Of a stretch of DNA of 54,976 bases, positions 33,924-43,588 are shown piece by piece (the stretch's first letter is position 1; each line of letters opens with the position of its first letter). The position numbers and the translations under genes are program-made. The stretch is from a virus: IMG/VR virus record IMGVR_UViG_3300009124_000015, positions 1-54,976 of that record. One strand, 5' to 3'. The notes under the pieces are model-generated. The model saw only the letters and a program-made list of their open reading frames with translations, searched no databases and had not been told where the DNA came from.

Positions 33924-36900
33924 ATGGCGCAGTCTGACAACATTCTTGCTACCGGTCCGTCCGATCCTGAAGCTTTCGGTCGTATCGGCTCCGGTCGAAC
34001 GTTTCCGGGTGGTCTCACACAGAGCGAATATATCGCAGCCAATCGACCGAACATCGACGCTCTCCAAGATAGACAGTCTCCTGAGTACGCCGCGCGTGTC
34101 GATCAACTCTACGAAGACGGTCTCGTCGGAACGTACAATATAAATAACGTACTCAAAGAAGCCACCGGCTTCAGTCGTGACATCATTCCGCCCGACGTTT
34201 TAGATCAAGTACGGAGTGCAACCCGCCGTGAAAAGAGCGGGTCACAAACTCCCCAAGACCTGCAACTTCTTTCTGAAGTACGTGATCCCAACGGCATCTA
34301 TCGTCGCCGCTTCAATCGCCTCATCGACGGCGCACCGAACTTGGTTAGGGGCGTACAGACGGGTACGTTTCCTCTCGATCCGATTAGCGGTGGTGCGATC
34401 ATACCGGAAAGCTCGGATACGGAAACGAACGTAATCGATGTCGAATCTCGTATCGACAGAAAGGCGGCAGAATCACAGCGCCTTCTCGGCTTTGTCGAAC
34501 AACATCCCCAGCAACCTCTCGACCCTAATGTACGCGAAGCTCTCTACGCAGTTCTCGATATGCAATGGCAAGATGTATTCGTAGATCGTATTCAGGGTCT
34601 CGGACGCTTCGGGGGAATGGCAGGATTTCATCTCGGATACTTCCTAGAAAATACCTTTACTGATGAAGAGGGAAACGCACGTTTCGATTTGCACGGTAAC
34701 CCCAAAGATCGTGCTATTGCATTCGAAAAGTACCGTACGAGTGACGCGTGGATCGACACTCGTAAGGAAATTATCGATAACATGATCCGCGAACAGATGC
34801 GTTTCAAGCTCGGAGATGAAGAGTTCAACCGTCGCGGCTACGGGGAAAAGGTCACAAACGAAGACGGCGACGAAGTATTCAAGGTACAGTTCGTAACGGA
34901 TCAGTTTGCTGAAGACGTATCCGAATTCATGTACGATCAGTTGACTTGGAGAGAGCAGCTTCTCACCGTAGTAGGCGAGGGGGCTGTTGCCTACAACGCA
35001 GTCAAGTGGCCCTTCAAAGGCGTTATGGCAGCACAGAGGCGCGTACGTTTGGGTATCGCTGCACAGCAAGACAAGCTCGTGGCTCTCGGGCGTAAGACTG
35101 CGGGACGAAACGTACTTCCGTCCGCCGATGCCTTTCGTCTTCTTCCCCGCGATCGTCAGCGGGCACTTGCCGAAACCATAGCCGCCACCCGTGGCATCTC
35201 CGTAGAAGAGGCCGCTCGTAACCTTGCCACACGGAGCAAAGACGCCGGTTGGTGGCACACCTTCCGTGCGGGTACGCTTGCCGGTGCTATCGCCGAACAG
35301 TCGAGCGTACGCACTATGATATCACAAAACGAAGTGGCGGAAGATACTATCAACGCCCTGCGGGATAGTTACAGAAATACCGTGCGTACGTCAGCTAAAG
35401 GCTCCCGAAGTGCGGAAGCGATTGCCACCCGCGAACGCCTCAACATGGAAATTGCACGTGCCAACAATCGGGCCGTACGCTCGATGATGCCAACTATGCG
35501 TCAATTCGGCATCAATCCTATGTTCGATACGGCGTTCGGACTCGCACAAATTTCCGGTCGCCGATACTTTAACGATCCTATCGGCGAACTCTACGGTGTT
35601 GGCCTCGCCTTCACCACCATCGCAACGGGAAAGGGCATCTCGTACGTTTCGAGAAGGTACAGGCCGACACAGGTAGTCGGTGGTGTGCTTGGCGGAGGGA
35701 TTAATGACTTGGCTTTCCTTGCCAAATCCGGCGTCGAAGAGATGGCAACTATGGGTCTGAAAATCCTCACCGGATTTCAGCTAGCCGAAGCGGACGGACT
35801 CGCACGTGGTTTCGTAAAAAATCCGAATTTGAGGTACCTCACTAAGTTATCTGATGAGAAACGCAAGCGTCTTCCGTTCGACGTACAGCGAGAACTCGAC
35901 AAATTCACAAAGCGTCTCAAGGGTCTTCCTCAGTCGATGCAAGACATGATGGTGGATAACCTCAGTGATGCGATGGATGACATTCACACTATTGTGAGTA
36001 CGATTCCTATGAAGGGGTCTACGCCCGAGATTACCTCGCGCTTGCAAACGGCTCGTTCGAACATGGAAGCCGCTCTCGCTGTTCATCTCGGCGAGGCGAG
36101 TGGTATCAACCTTTTCTTTGCGATGTCGAAGTCCGCAGCCGCTAACAACGACGGTGTTACGACGGGCGGTGCGCTCTCTATGAACCAAGAGGCGATGGCT
36201 ATCCTAAAGAAGCAGCAAAGTGCGGACCGTCGCGTACAGGCCCTGTCACTCGCACAACAGCGCATCGAACGTGAAATCTTAAACCTACAAGACATTCAAA
36301 GCCAAGCTCTCCAGACGGAAAACGTCGGATTGCAAACGGCAATAGATCGCCTGACAACTCTTTCCGAATCGTTCAAGAGAGCATCTGCGTTTGCCAACGC
36401 CGAACTCACATCGATGATTGCCAACGACTCCCGCCTCGCCGCAAAAGAACTTAGTATGCTTGCGGACCCGGCAAACTACGACTTGGCTCAAGAGTCGATC
36501 ACCAGTGGGTACGTGGAGAACTTGATATCTCTCGTACGAAATGCGGAGGACAGGTTCCTCACCTCTGCTGATAATCCTAACAGCCTACGTATCGATCAGT
36601 TCGAGGGTGAAAGTCGGTTCTTGCCCGGAGAGACCCTCCAACAACAACTGCCCGAACAGCCTATAACGGTAGAGTCCCTCCGCGAACAAGCACGAAACGC
36701 CGACATGCTCATCCGTAATTTTGAGGCAAATCTGATCAACACCGCACAGGGCGTACGTTTTTCACAAGACTCTGTGGAAATCTTCAACACTCAAAACAAA
36801 GTTCTTCACGGCTTCGTGACAACGGCACGGGCACAATCGGCATCCATAGTCAAAGATGCGTACGAAGAAGTACCAGAAAATCTCTCTATCAACTTTTCCG

Positions 36901-39155
36901 GTTTCGCCGTAGGTATCGACAAGTTTTTACGCGCGTACGCCGCCGAGTACGAAACGTCGATGACTAAGATGGCCGACCCGACCATGTTCGAAGCTTTCGG
37001 AGGAACGCACGGAAAGCGTCTCTATAACGCTCTGAACAATGGCTCTCGCCGGGGTATGATTGCCTTCTTCGATGAGAACCTAGAAGTATTCAATGAAGCC
37101 GTAGAGGGCGGAGGAAACTTCAAGACGGGAACTGATGTCCTAGACTATTTCAAGAACCAGTATTACGGAAGTCGTGAAAAGGGGTTCTTGATTGAAAAGT
37201 TCGGAGAGGCGTCTGCTGAAAATCCGAACCGGATTACCGATCTTCAAATAGCGTTGCAAATTCTTGAGGACTCCCGGGCCGGATTACTTCCGGAAGGAAT
37301 GAGCTTCGAGTCCTTCAACTTTGCCGTGTCTGCAAAAGAACTCGAAGAACTGAGGCAAGGAGCAAACTATTTACGCGGAGCAACGAAGCCCGGTACGGAT
37401 CGACACAACATTGCGATGCTAATCATCAACAATGTTGACAGGACATTCGATGAGTGGGGACAGGGCGTAAACGTAGACAACTACAACGCTGTCGTACGCG
37501 CCCGTGTTATCGCTCGTGCAGAAGCACAGAGATATGATCGTGGGACTATGGCAGACGCAATCGAACGAATTCACTCTGTAAACAAGTTCAAGACTCTCGG
37601 CGGCAACACTGACGACGAAATCTTTGACATCACCACAAAGGCCGAGTCTGACCTTTTAGCCCCACTCGTAAACGCTATCCTCAAAGGTGACGAAGGCTCG
37701 ACTGAAATCATCGAACGTGAGATGCGTAGGCTCCGTTCGAGCTTCGCTCCCATCTCCGGAGAACTTCCAGAAAACATCTTGGTACGAATGGACGACGGAA
37801 AATTTCGTATGCCTACAGACCAAGAGATATCTCGGATGACCACAGCCGTCATGGGTGAGGAGGAGTTCACACGCCTGTCGGCAATCGTAAACGCGCAGGT
37901 ACAGGCAGAACTTCTCAAGACGGGTGGCCTCAAGACCATCGATCAAGCCGTAAAAAATAATTCGGTACCCAACATTATTGGGGAGAACCTGCCGCAGCCG
38001 CTTCAAATTCCTGCACAGTACGAAGGTAACCTCTTGAAGTTCCTCGAAGACGTGGATTCTCGTAGCGTTGTTATGGTAATGAATCCGAAGACAGGAGTAC
38101 CGGAGCCTCGTCAACTCATCAAGTCTTTCGATATTTTTCAGGCTAGTGCAGATGTCACGGCAGTCGTAAACAGCAGCAAAAAGTTTCAAAGCGTACACGC
38201 CGAACTCGTACAAGATGCAAACTTCTACGTGGCTCAGAACAAAGAAATTCTCGACGCTACTGCCGAACGTACTGCACAGATAACAAAAGCAATCACCGGA
38301 GTCGGAGAAAACACGGCGGGTGACAAGTTCTTTACAAAATACATTGCGAGCGGAGATGAAACGTCTGTACGTCAGATCATCGCCCTCACACGAGACAGCG
38401 AGTTCTTGGCACGGGGTAACTTTACCGAGCGGGAGGTTCAGCAGGGACTACAGGGGGTTGTGGCTCACGTCATTCGATCTGTAGGTGAAATCGAACCTCC
38501 TCGTGATCGTACGGTACAGATGTTCGACGGCACTAGCGTAGCCGTAGAAACGTACGGAAGACCCGATCGGGCATTCGACTTGATCAACGACGCCCTAAGC
38601 GGACGTACAATCGAGGGTCGTAACTTCCGTGAACTCACGGATGCGGCGGGAGTTAGCGAAGATCAACTGTTGACCCTTCGCGCAATCTTCCGCTTTGCCA
38701 CACGGATGGAAGGAGAGCGCCTCTACTCGCAGATGGACGCGTCAGGTCGTCCGACTTTGAAACAGGCGACGAAAGGCTTCAACCTCGACAACGCCCTCTC
38801 TCGTGCATTTAACCTCGCTCGTGGTATGGTTGGCGTACAGTTCGTTGCGGCAGAAGTTGCCCTGCGCTACGCCGCACTTTCGTCCGGGGCATCTATGAAA
38901 GTTATTCTCACAGACGAACGGGCAGCACGTATCGTAAAAGATACACTCACGGATGTCGATGCCGTCACGGAAGACGATGCACGTTACTTGGCGGATACCG
39001 TGTTCCGTATATCGGCCATCACTACGGTAGACATGCTAAAAGAGATCGAAAAGCAAGACCCGGACTTCGCAGACTACGCCCGCAACTATTGGGAAAATGT
39101 TGGCGTATTAACACCATCGGGTGACCGAGAGGGTGAACTCGTCGCTTTCCCTTAA
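33924..39155 (+). CDS. Giant internal virion/ejection protein (1743 aa)
   Basis: The largest gene in the window. The protein is mostly charged helix with one Gly/hydrophobic stretch near residues 545-620 (IGELYGVGLAFTTIATGKGISYV; VGGVLGGGINDLAFL) that may insert into membrane. Unlike T7 gp16 there is no visible lysozyme or transglycosylase motif at the N terminus. Position at the end of the structural operon fits the largest DNA-ejection protein. Its length suggests it spans a periplasm-sized distance when unfolded and refolded. Confidence 0.65.
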   Translation: MAQSDNILATGPSDPEAFGRIGSGRTFPGGLTQSEYIAANRPNIDALQDRQSPEYAARVDQLYEDGLVGTYNINNVLKEATGFSRDIIPPDVLDQVRSATRREKSGSQTPQDLQLLSEVRDPNGIYRRRFNRLIDGAPNLVRGVQTGTFPLDPISGGAIIPESSDTETNVIDVESRIDRKAAESQRLLGFVEQHPQQPLDPNVREALYAVLDMQWQDVFVDRIQGLGRFGGMAGFHLGYFLENTFTDEEGNARFDLHGNPKDRAIAFEKYRTSDAWIDTRKEIIDNMIREQMRFKLGDEEFNRRGYGEKVTNEDGDEVFKVQFVTDQFAEDVSEFMYDQLTWREQLLTVVGEGAVAYNAVKWPFKGVMAAQRRVRLGIAAQQDKLVALGRKTAGRNVLPSADAFRLLPRDRQRALAETIAATRGISVEEAARNLATRSKDAGWWHTFRAGTLAGAIAEQSSVRTMISQNEVAEDTINALRDSYRNTVRTSAKGSRSAEAIATRERLNMEIARANNRAVRSMMPTMRQFGINPMFDTAFGLAQISGRRYFNDPIGELYGVGLAFTTIATGKGISYVSRRYRPTQVVGGVLGGGINDLAFLAKSGVEEMATMGLKILTGFQLAEADGLARGFVKNPNLRYLTKLSDEKRKRLPFDVQRELDKFTKRLKGLPQSMQDMMVDNLSDAMDDIHTIVSTIPMKGSTPEITSRLQTARSNMEAALAVHLGEASGINLFFAMSKSAAANNDGVTTGGALSMNQEAMAILKKQQSADRRVQALSLAQQRIEREILNLQDIQSQALQTENVGLQTAIDRLTTLSESFKRASAFANAELTSMIANDSRLAAKELSMLADPANYDLAQESITSGYVENLISLVRNAEDRFLTSADNPNSLRIDQFEGESRFLPGETLQQQLPEQPITVESLREQARNADMLIRNFEANLINTAQGVRFSQDSVEIFNTQNKVLHGFVTTARAQSASIVKDAYEEVPENLSINFSGFAVGIDKFLRAYAAEYETSMTKMADPTMFEAFGGTHGKRLYNALNNGSRRGMIAFFDENLEVFNEAVEGGGNFKTGTDVLDYFKNQYYGSREKGFLIEKFGEASAENPNRITDLQIALQILEDSRAGLLPEGMSFESFNFAVSAKELEELRQGANYLRGATKPGTDRHNIAMLIINNVDRTFDEWGQGVNVDNYNAVVRARVIARAEAQRYDRGTMADAIERIHSVNKFKTLGGNTDDEIFDITTKAESDLLAPLVNAILKGDEGSTEIIEREMRRLRSSFAPISGELPENILVRMDDGKFRMPTDQEISRMTTAVMGEEEFTRLSAIVNAQVQAELLKTGGLKTIDQAVKNNSVPNIIGENLPQPLQIPAQYEGNLLKFLEDVDSRSVVMVMNPKTGVPEPRQLIKSFDIFQASADVTAVVNSSKKFQSVHAELVQDANFYVAQNKEILDATAERTAQITKAITGVGENTAGDKFFTKYIASGDETSVRQIIALTRDSEFLARGNFTEREVQQGLQGVVAHVIRSVGEIEPPRDRTVQMFDGTSVAVETYGRPDRAFDLINDALSGRTIEGRNFRELTDAAGVSEDQLLTLRAIFRFATRMEGERLYSQMDASGRPTLKQATKGFNLDNALSRAFNLARGMVGVQFVAAEVALRYAALSSGASMKVILTDERAARIVKDTLTDVDAVTEDDARYLADTVFRISAITTVDMLKEIEKQDPDFADYARNYWENVGVLTPSGDREGELVAFP

Positions 39156-39170
39156 TAACGGAGATGAAAA

Positions 39171-39383
39171 ATGAAGATGTATAACAACGGCCAGCGTAAG
39201 GGTATGATGTACGGAGGAAACGTACGCAAGCCTATGGGCTACAAAGAAGGCACTCCTATGGGAGGCGTACCCAAAACACCCAAGCAAGAGAAGTTCGCTG
39301 CCCTTGCAGAACCTAAAGACATGATCACGGCTGCAGACCGTGTTGCCGGTGCCACTAAAGGTATGCGGAAGACTTCTGCATAA
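39171..39383 (+). CDS. Small basic Gly/Met-rich protein
   Basis: A 70-aa basic protein (MKMYNNGQRKGMMYGGNVRKPMGYKEGTPM...) with a GGAGATG ribosome-binding site. Short Met/Gly/Lys-rich proteins of this style are common at the end of structural operons in marine phages. Its last 29 bases overlap the end of the convergent - strand gene. Function unknown. Confidence 0.6.
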   Translation: MKMYNNGQRKGMMYGGNVRKPMGYKEGTPMGGVPKTPKQEKFAALAEPKDMITAADRVAGATKGMRKTSA

Positions 39384-39570
39384 TCTCGTCAGTCATACTT
39401 TTCAAGTAGCGTAGAAGGGATGCTACCGAGTGCGAACCCTCGTACTCCGGCATCCCTTCATTCATTGTACGCTCGAAATCTTCCGGATTGACGCTATCGA
39501 AAAGCATCTCCACGTTACCGTCAGTAAGGAGATTCACTTCGAACTTAAAGAGTTGTGCTTTCGGTTTCAA
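39355..39570 (-). CDS. Small acidic protein ending the replication operon
   Basis: The 71-aa frame begins with TTG 39570 inside the preceding nuclease gene (26-base overlap); longer upstream extension is shadow sequence. The product is plausible as a folded protein (LFKFEVNLLTDGNVEMLFDSV ... HSVASLLRYLKSMTDEIM). The last 29 bases overlap the end of the + strand operon tail-to-tail. The start is uncertain and function is unknown. Confidence 0.5.
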   Translation of the reverse strand: MKPKAQLFKFEVNLLTDGNVEMLFDSVNPEDFERTMNEGMPEYEGSHSVASLLRYLKSMTDEIMQKSSAYL

Positions 39571-40036
39571 TGTCTCGTAACTCGCTGATTGCAAGGTTGT
39601 AGCAATCCGCCTTGAAAGTGAACCCGTTGTCCGGATCAACTTCCCCACGGCGGTGGTACGTTGCGTTTTCGTAGAACGTACGTTTGTCGATCTCTCCCAA
39701 GACCCAAGCCTTACTACCGTCAATCTTGATACGTACGAAAACGTACGAGTCACAGTCTTGCTTCGTGCCGTGCGCCGCAATCGTACAATCGTAGTACGTT
39801 TTGGGCGGCGTGTTGCACCGCTTCGTTTTTACGTCGATGCGCTTGCCGTTCAACACCAAGTCGTAGTCGTGCGTATTCGACTCTGTAGCCCCCGTGAGAT
39901 CGGCAACGACGAGTTCACCGATAGCCCCCACCACATGACTCGAACTACCCGTGATGCTGCCCTGTAGTACGCCTACAGTGGCAGTTTTCTTTTTTGCGCG
40001 TTCGATCAATTCAGGTGTTATCTTTACTTCGATCAA
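39545..40036 (-). CDS. Small PD-(D/E)XK-like nuclease
   Basis: The 163-aa protein has VVGAIGELVVADLTG (a helix with Glu), then HDYDLVLNGKRIDVKTKR. This Glu...Asp...D-V-K arrangement matches PD-(D/E)XK endonucleases. It starts with TTG 40036, whose TTGA overlaps the stop of the upstream gene. It may take part in processing phage or host DNA; restriction-like or VRR-NUC-like activity cannot be distinguished from sequence alone. Confidence 0.6.
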   Translation of the reverse strand: MIEVKITPELIERAKKKTATVGVLQGSITGSSSHVVGAIGELVVADLTGATESNTHDYDLVLNGKRIDVKTKRCNTPPKTYYDCTIAAHGTKQDCDSYVFVRIKIDGSKAWVLGEIDKRTFYENATYHRRGEVDPDNGFTFKADCYNLAISELRDIETESTTL

Positions 40037-40305
40037 CTGTCTTCCCCCACTCGGTTTGCGACGGATGGTTGCGAGGCGGGTTCCATTGAATCCAATCCGT
40101 CCCTCGTTTCCACGTTGGCGATGTAGTCTTCGATTTCGAGTTGTCTGTTTTCTTCTGGGACATCCAGCATCCTTTCCAAGCCTTCGATGAGTCTGCGATG
40201 CAGAGCCTCTGAAATCAGACCGGCGCGTGTGTCCTCGTCCATCTCGAATGTGACGACTGCACCGCCGTCCTTGAGTTCAACGTATTCTATGACTTCAAGC
40301 TGCAT
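40033..40305 (-). CDS. Small acidic hypothetical protein
   Basis: A 90-aa acidic protein beginning MQLEVIEYVELKDGGAVVTFEMDEDTR, with an N-terminal beta and a C-terminal helical part. It overlaps the ribonucleotide reductase stop by 11 bases and the next TTG start by 4, so it is translationally coupled within the replication operon. No family recognised. Confidence 0.6.
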   Translation of the reverse strand: MQLEVIEYVELKDGGAVVTFEMDEDTRAGLISEALHRRLIEGLERMLDVPEENRQLEIEDYIANVETRDGLDSMEPASQPSVANRVGEDS

Positions 40306-42223
40306 TGAGGTCTACCACTTCGCACACACCAGCCGTACACGCCAACTCTCGTGAGCCGGACGTGTTGTCTTCACGCTCGTACTCCGAAAGAGCGGCCCAG
40401 TCAATCTGCAAGCCGCCATACGCCAGTTGCCACTCAGCGTAGTCGTCCGCCTCGATGTCCTGATACGGAGCCTGTTGGTACGTGTGGTCCGAGTGAGGCA
40501 AGAACGATACGCCCGACGCAACGTCGAAGTTCTCGTATACCCACGCGCCCACGTCCATCCACTCGTCTTCCTTTACCGTGATGGTAACGGACGGCTTGTG
40601 TTCACACCAGTTGATTGCATACGTCTTCCACAACTCTAGCTGTTCGATAGCCGTCATCTGCGTACGGGTCACAGCATTGTCCGGAGACTTCATAGCGAAC
40701 GAAAAGACTGTGGTCGAGTCCGGCTTCATCACACACGCCTCGCTGTGTACGCCACGATCCTTGAGGAACTGCGTCAGGGGGTCTTTGTTGTCCCCGCGAA
40801 CGGTACGAATGTAGTAGTCGTTGTGTCTAGCGTGAATGCCGCTTGCAGCGTCCACCAGTTGCGACACAGTACCCGACGGCTTTACACAGGTGATGGCAGC
40901 CGACTGTGGAATACCAAGCTTCTTTGCGTACTCCTCGTTCGTCTCGACGGCGACTCGCTTCATTTCTTCGAGCCAACGAGGGGAATCGACGGTCTTTGAC
41001 AAAATCGGATGATCCATGATACCAGTCAAGGATACGCCCAACAAGCGTTCTTCTTCTGTGTTTGTCTTCCATACTTTCCTCAAGTATTTGAAGTCGGTGA
41101 GCGTAGACTGCAGGGTACCCAAGATAGTTGCGAGGCGTACCTTGCGCTTCAACGAGTCTAGGGTATCGGATTCGCGTACGACAACCTCTGACAGGTTACA
41201 AAACTGATACGGACGCAGAATGATCTCACTGCACGGGTTCGTACCCCACATGTGGCCAACCTCGCGGCGTTCGTTCCGAGCAACCTGTACGTCAGCAGCC
41301 TCACGGTTGAAGATGCCCCGCTCACCTGACTTGGAGTCGTAGAGGGCAAGCCACTCACGCATAAACGTACCCATCTCTGGCTTGCCTTTGTACGCAACCG
41401 AGTTGTTGGCAAGGGCACGTTGACCCTCATGTTCCCACCACATGCCTGACTTGGCGTGTGCCATCTGATCATCGTTGAGGTTCGACAGAGAGATCAGGGC
41501 AGAGCGACGTACGCCGCCAACGACAACGATCTCACCAATCTTGCACATCAAGTCGTGACACTCGATAGGAAAGAGCTTGCGACCCTGTGCCTTCTTGAAC
41601 AGGGCAACGGTAAACTTAAACAGATCGTCGAGTGGGCCGGGACCGGACGCACGGCCACCCATAGTCTTGAGGCGCTCACCAGATGCACGTACGCCCGACA
41701 AGTCCCACTTTGGAATTTGTCCAACGTAAAGAAGTCCGATCAATTCACGCAACGACTTGGCCCATCCGGGCTTGGAGTCGCCAACCCTGATCACAGTGTC
41801 GGAATCGTGCATCGCATCACTGACCACCGGAAGTTTGTCCACGTTCTCACGCTCCACAGAGAAGCCCACACCCGTGCCACACATCAAGATATACATGCAC
41901 TCATCGAACGAACGAGGGTTGTCCACCGGAATGTACGAACAGTTGTAGCCACAGATGTTGTCACGGGCTAGGGCGGGTCCAGATGTCATCATCGCCCGCA
42001 TCGACGGCATAACCTCTAGAGACATGATGCCATCTGTGATCTCACGTGTTAGTGAATCAGAAAGCTTATACCCGTGGTTATCACGCACATGGCCACCCAT
42101 AAAAGAAACATACCTAGATACTGTTTCATCCCAGTTCTCCCTGCGTTGTTCGTCGTCGATCCAACGAGCGTACCGCGACTTGTGGATAAACTGTTGGTAT
42201 GGTGTTGGTAGCATATTATTCAT
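40295..42223 (-). CDS. nrdJ: Class II (adenosylcobalamin-dependent) ribonucleotide reductase
   Basis: The 642-aa enzyme reduces ribonucleotides to deoxyribonucleotides for phage DNA synthesis. The thiyl-radical loop is N329-P-C331-S-E333, with C342 in FCNLSE and C95 (GYNCSY) as candidates for the redox pair. A C-terminal CTAGVC (C629/C634) CX4C tail fits the monomeric Lactobacillus-type class II enzyme, and no class I small subunit is present. It therefore needs B12 from the host. ATG 42223 has AGGAG 7 bases upstream and is preferred over the TTG at 42238. Confidence 0.88.
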   Translation of the reverse strand: MNNMLPTPYQQFIHKSRYARWIDDEQRRENWDETVSRYVSFMGGHVRDNHGYKLSDSLTREITDGIMSLEVMPSMRAMMTSGPALARDNICGYNCSYIPVDNPRSFDECMYILMCGTGVGFSVERENVDKLPVVSDAMHDSDTVIRVGDSKPGWAKSLRELIGLLYVGQIPKWDLSGVRASGERLKTMGGRASGPGPLDDLFKFTVALFKKAQGRKLFPIECHDLMCKIGEIVVVGGVRRSALISLSNLNDDQMAHAKSGMWWEHEGQRALANNSVAYKGKPEMGTFMREWLALYDSKSGERGIFNREAADVQVARNERREVGHMWGTNPCSEIILRPYQFCNLSEVVVRESDTLDSLKRKVRLATILGTLQSTLTDFKYLRKVWKTNTEEERLLGVSLTGIMDHPILSKTVDSPRWLEEMKRVAVETNEEYAKKLGIPQSAAITCVKPSGTVSQLVDAASGIHARHNDYYIRTVRGDNKDPLTQFLKDRGVHSEACVMKPDSTTVFSFAMKSPDNAVTRTQMTAIEQLELWKTYAINWCEHKPSVTITVKEDEWMDVGAWVYENFDVASGVSFLPHSDHTYQQAPYQDIEADDYAEWQLAYGGLQIDWAALSEYEREDNTSGSRELACTAGVCEVVDLNAA

Positions 42224-42533
42224 TACTTGTCTCCTCAATTAGCTTACCGAGATACCACTGTGCCTTTTTCAGGTCTTCAACGCCATTCTTGTAGCGATAG
42301 CGCCAGAGGTACTTTATGATGTTTCCTTGCAGGTAGTATTCGTAGCCGTCACTCGTTGCGGCTTCGATAGCATCGATGCACTCAATACCTGCTTGATTGT
42401 AGTGCGGTGGCGAATTGACCATATCAGATCGATCCGTGTAAAAGGTATCGAGCAACTTCTCTTCATCCGTATTCAACTCTTCAAACTTCTTTTTCATGTA
42501 CGCCTCGTGTCTCATCGAATCAGGGCTTATCAT
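42216..42533 (-). CDS. DUF3310 protein (nucleotide kinase-like)
   Basis: The 105-aa protein holds the DUF3310 pattern: DMVNSPPHYNQAGIECIDAIEAA...GNIIKYLWRYRYKNGVEDLKKAQWYL. The same domain occurs in T7 gp1.7, reported as a nucleotide kinase. Overlap with the MazG-like gene (ATGA) and with the reductase places it in the nucleotide-supply group. Confidence 0.8.
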   Translation of the reverse strand: MISPDSMRHEAYMKKKFEELNTDEEKLLDTFYTDRSDMVNSPPHYNQAGIECIDAIEAATSDGYEYYLQGNIIKYLWRYRYKNGVEDLKKAQWYLGKLIEETSNE

Positions 42534-42862
42534 CTGTTGTCACCATTGCCGACGATGTTACCCGCAGACCTGCGCTGTTGCAACTTGTAAATGTTCATCT
42601 CTGCAACTTGTTGCAAAGAGAAACCCAAGTCGTCAGCAAGGACCGCACAATACCACAAGACATCCCCGATCTCTTTGGCGATTTCACCCCGGAACTTGGC
42701 ATCGTCTCGCCCGTCACGGTAAATTTTTTTCACCTTGTCAGCCACCTCACCGGCTTCACCTGCAAGGCCGAGAGTCGGGTACGTCACCTTCATCTGTTCG
42801 GGGTAGATAGCAAACGTACGCGCTTGCATCTGATAGTTGTTGAGGTTCCAGTTGTCTTTCAT
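42530..42862 (-). CDS. MazG-like nucleotide pyrophosphohydrolase
   Basis: The 110-aa protein has TLGLAGEAGEVADKVKK and EIAKEIGDVLWYCAVLA, the ExxE and ExxD metal-binding helices of MazG/all-alpha NTP pyrophosphatases. In phages these may clean up abnormal nucleotides or alter the nucleotide pool or (p)ppGpp; substrate unknown. ATG 42862 overlaps the previous stop (TGATG). Confidence 0.85.
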   Translation of the reverse strand: MKDNWNLNNYQMQARTFAIYPEQMKVTYPTLGLAGEAGEVADKVKKIYRDGRDDAKFRGEIAKEIGDVLWYCAVLADDLGFSLQQVAEMNIYKLQQRRSAGNIVGNGDNR

Positions 42863-43209
42863 CACTGCTTCTTTCCAAATTCTACTTTGACGATGTTGGT
42901 GCTGGGATCGTGCGTCACGTCAACCTCGCTATCTGTCGAGTCTATCATCGCTTCTTTTGTCGCTTCGAACGAGAGACGAGCGAGACCGGCTTGCATAACC
43001 CTGTCGAAGTCCGACTCCATCAACTCCACGAGTCCGGAAAGAATCACCGAACCGGCAGGTATGTATTCATCGTCCTCGTCTTCGATCGTCGTGTCGTACG
43101 CCGTCATCGTGACGTGATCGTCCGTGTCACCTTGCTTGAAGATCAGGTACCATCGATCTTGAAGGAGGCTTGCACGTTCTAAAACAGATTGCATATTGTT
43201 ATTATCCAT
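42862..43209 (-). CDS. Hypothetical protein in the replication operon
   Basis: The frame can be extended to 43365, but ATG 43209 overlaps the resolvase stop by 8 bases and avoids basic shadow sequence, giving 115 aa. The product starts MDNNNMQSVLERASLLQDRWYLIFKQGD and is acidic, with a helical centre (LSGLVELMESDFDRVMQAGLARLSFEATKEAM). No family recognised. Confidence 0.6.
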   Translation of the reverse strand: MDNNNMQSVLERASLLQDRWYLIFKQGDTDDHVTMTAYDTTIEDEDDEYIPAGSVILSGLVELMESDFDRVMQAGLARLSFEATKEAMIDSTDSEVDVTHDPSTNIVKVEFGKKQ

Positions 43210-43588
43210 TCTTACACCATCCCTCCGGGATCGAACCTTCCGCCCATTCGAAGTTGTGCTTTGTAGCCCACGCAGCGTACGTAGTCTTAGAGCCTTTGTA
43301 AATTTTATTCTGTGCGCGAAGGAACACAAAACGAATATCGAGATCGGGGTGTTGTTCTTTGACAAGAAGCATCTTCATCCGATCGCTTTTATCGAGATGC
43401 CCCTTCGCCTCGATGTAAACATCCGTCTCTGGGATGTAGAAGTCTGGTGTGTACGTCCGGGGCTTCGGTACGTACGTCAGCTTCGTACTTTCGTACTCGT
43501 ACGTTACGCCCCGTTCCGCAAGCGCACGGGCCAAGTTGAGTTCGAAGTTCGACCGGAACCCGGCCTTACCCGCCGAACTTTTCTTCAT
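43202..43588 (-). CDS. Holliday-junction resolvase, T7 endonuclease I family
   Basis: The 128-aa protein aligns well with T7 gp3: FRSNFELNLARALAERG, then KLTYV..PRTYTPDFYIP, YIEAKGHLDKSDRMKMLLVKEQHPDLDIRFVF and NKIYKGSKTTYAAWATKHNFEWAEG..P..W. Catalytic Glu, Asp (TPDF) and Glu-X-Lys (EAK) are present. It resolves branched replication and packaging intermediates. ATG 43588 overlaps the upstream stop (ATGA) and matches the T7 protein length better than a longer start at 43696. Confidence 0.9.
   Translation of the reverse strand: MKKSSAGKAGFRSNFELNLARALAERGVTYEYESTKLTYVPKPRTYTPDFYIPETDVYIEAKGHLDKSDRMKMLLVKEQHPDLDIRFVFLRAQNKIYKGSKTTYAAWATKHNFEWAEGSIPEGWCKNG

Noticed and set aside
42224-42238. 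Longer ribonucleotide reductase starting with TTG at 42238
   Set aside because: ATG 42223 has an AGGAG site 7 bases upstream; the extra five codons are the translated ribosome-binding region.
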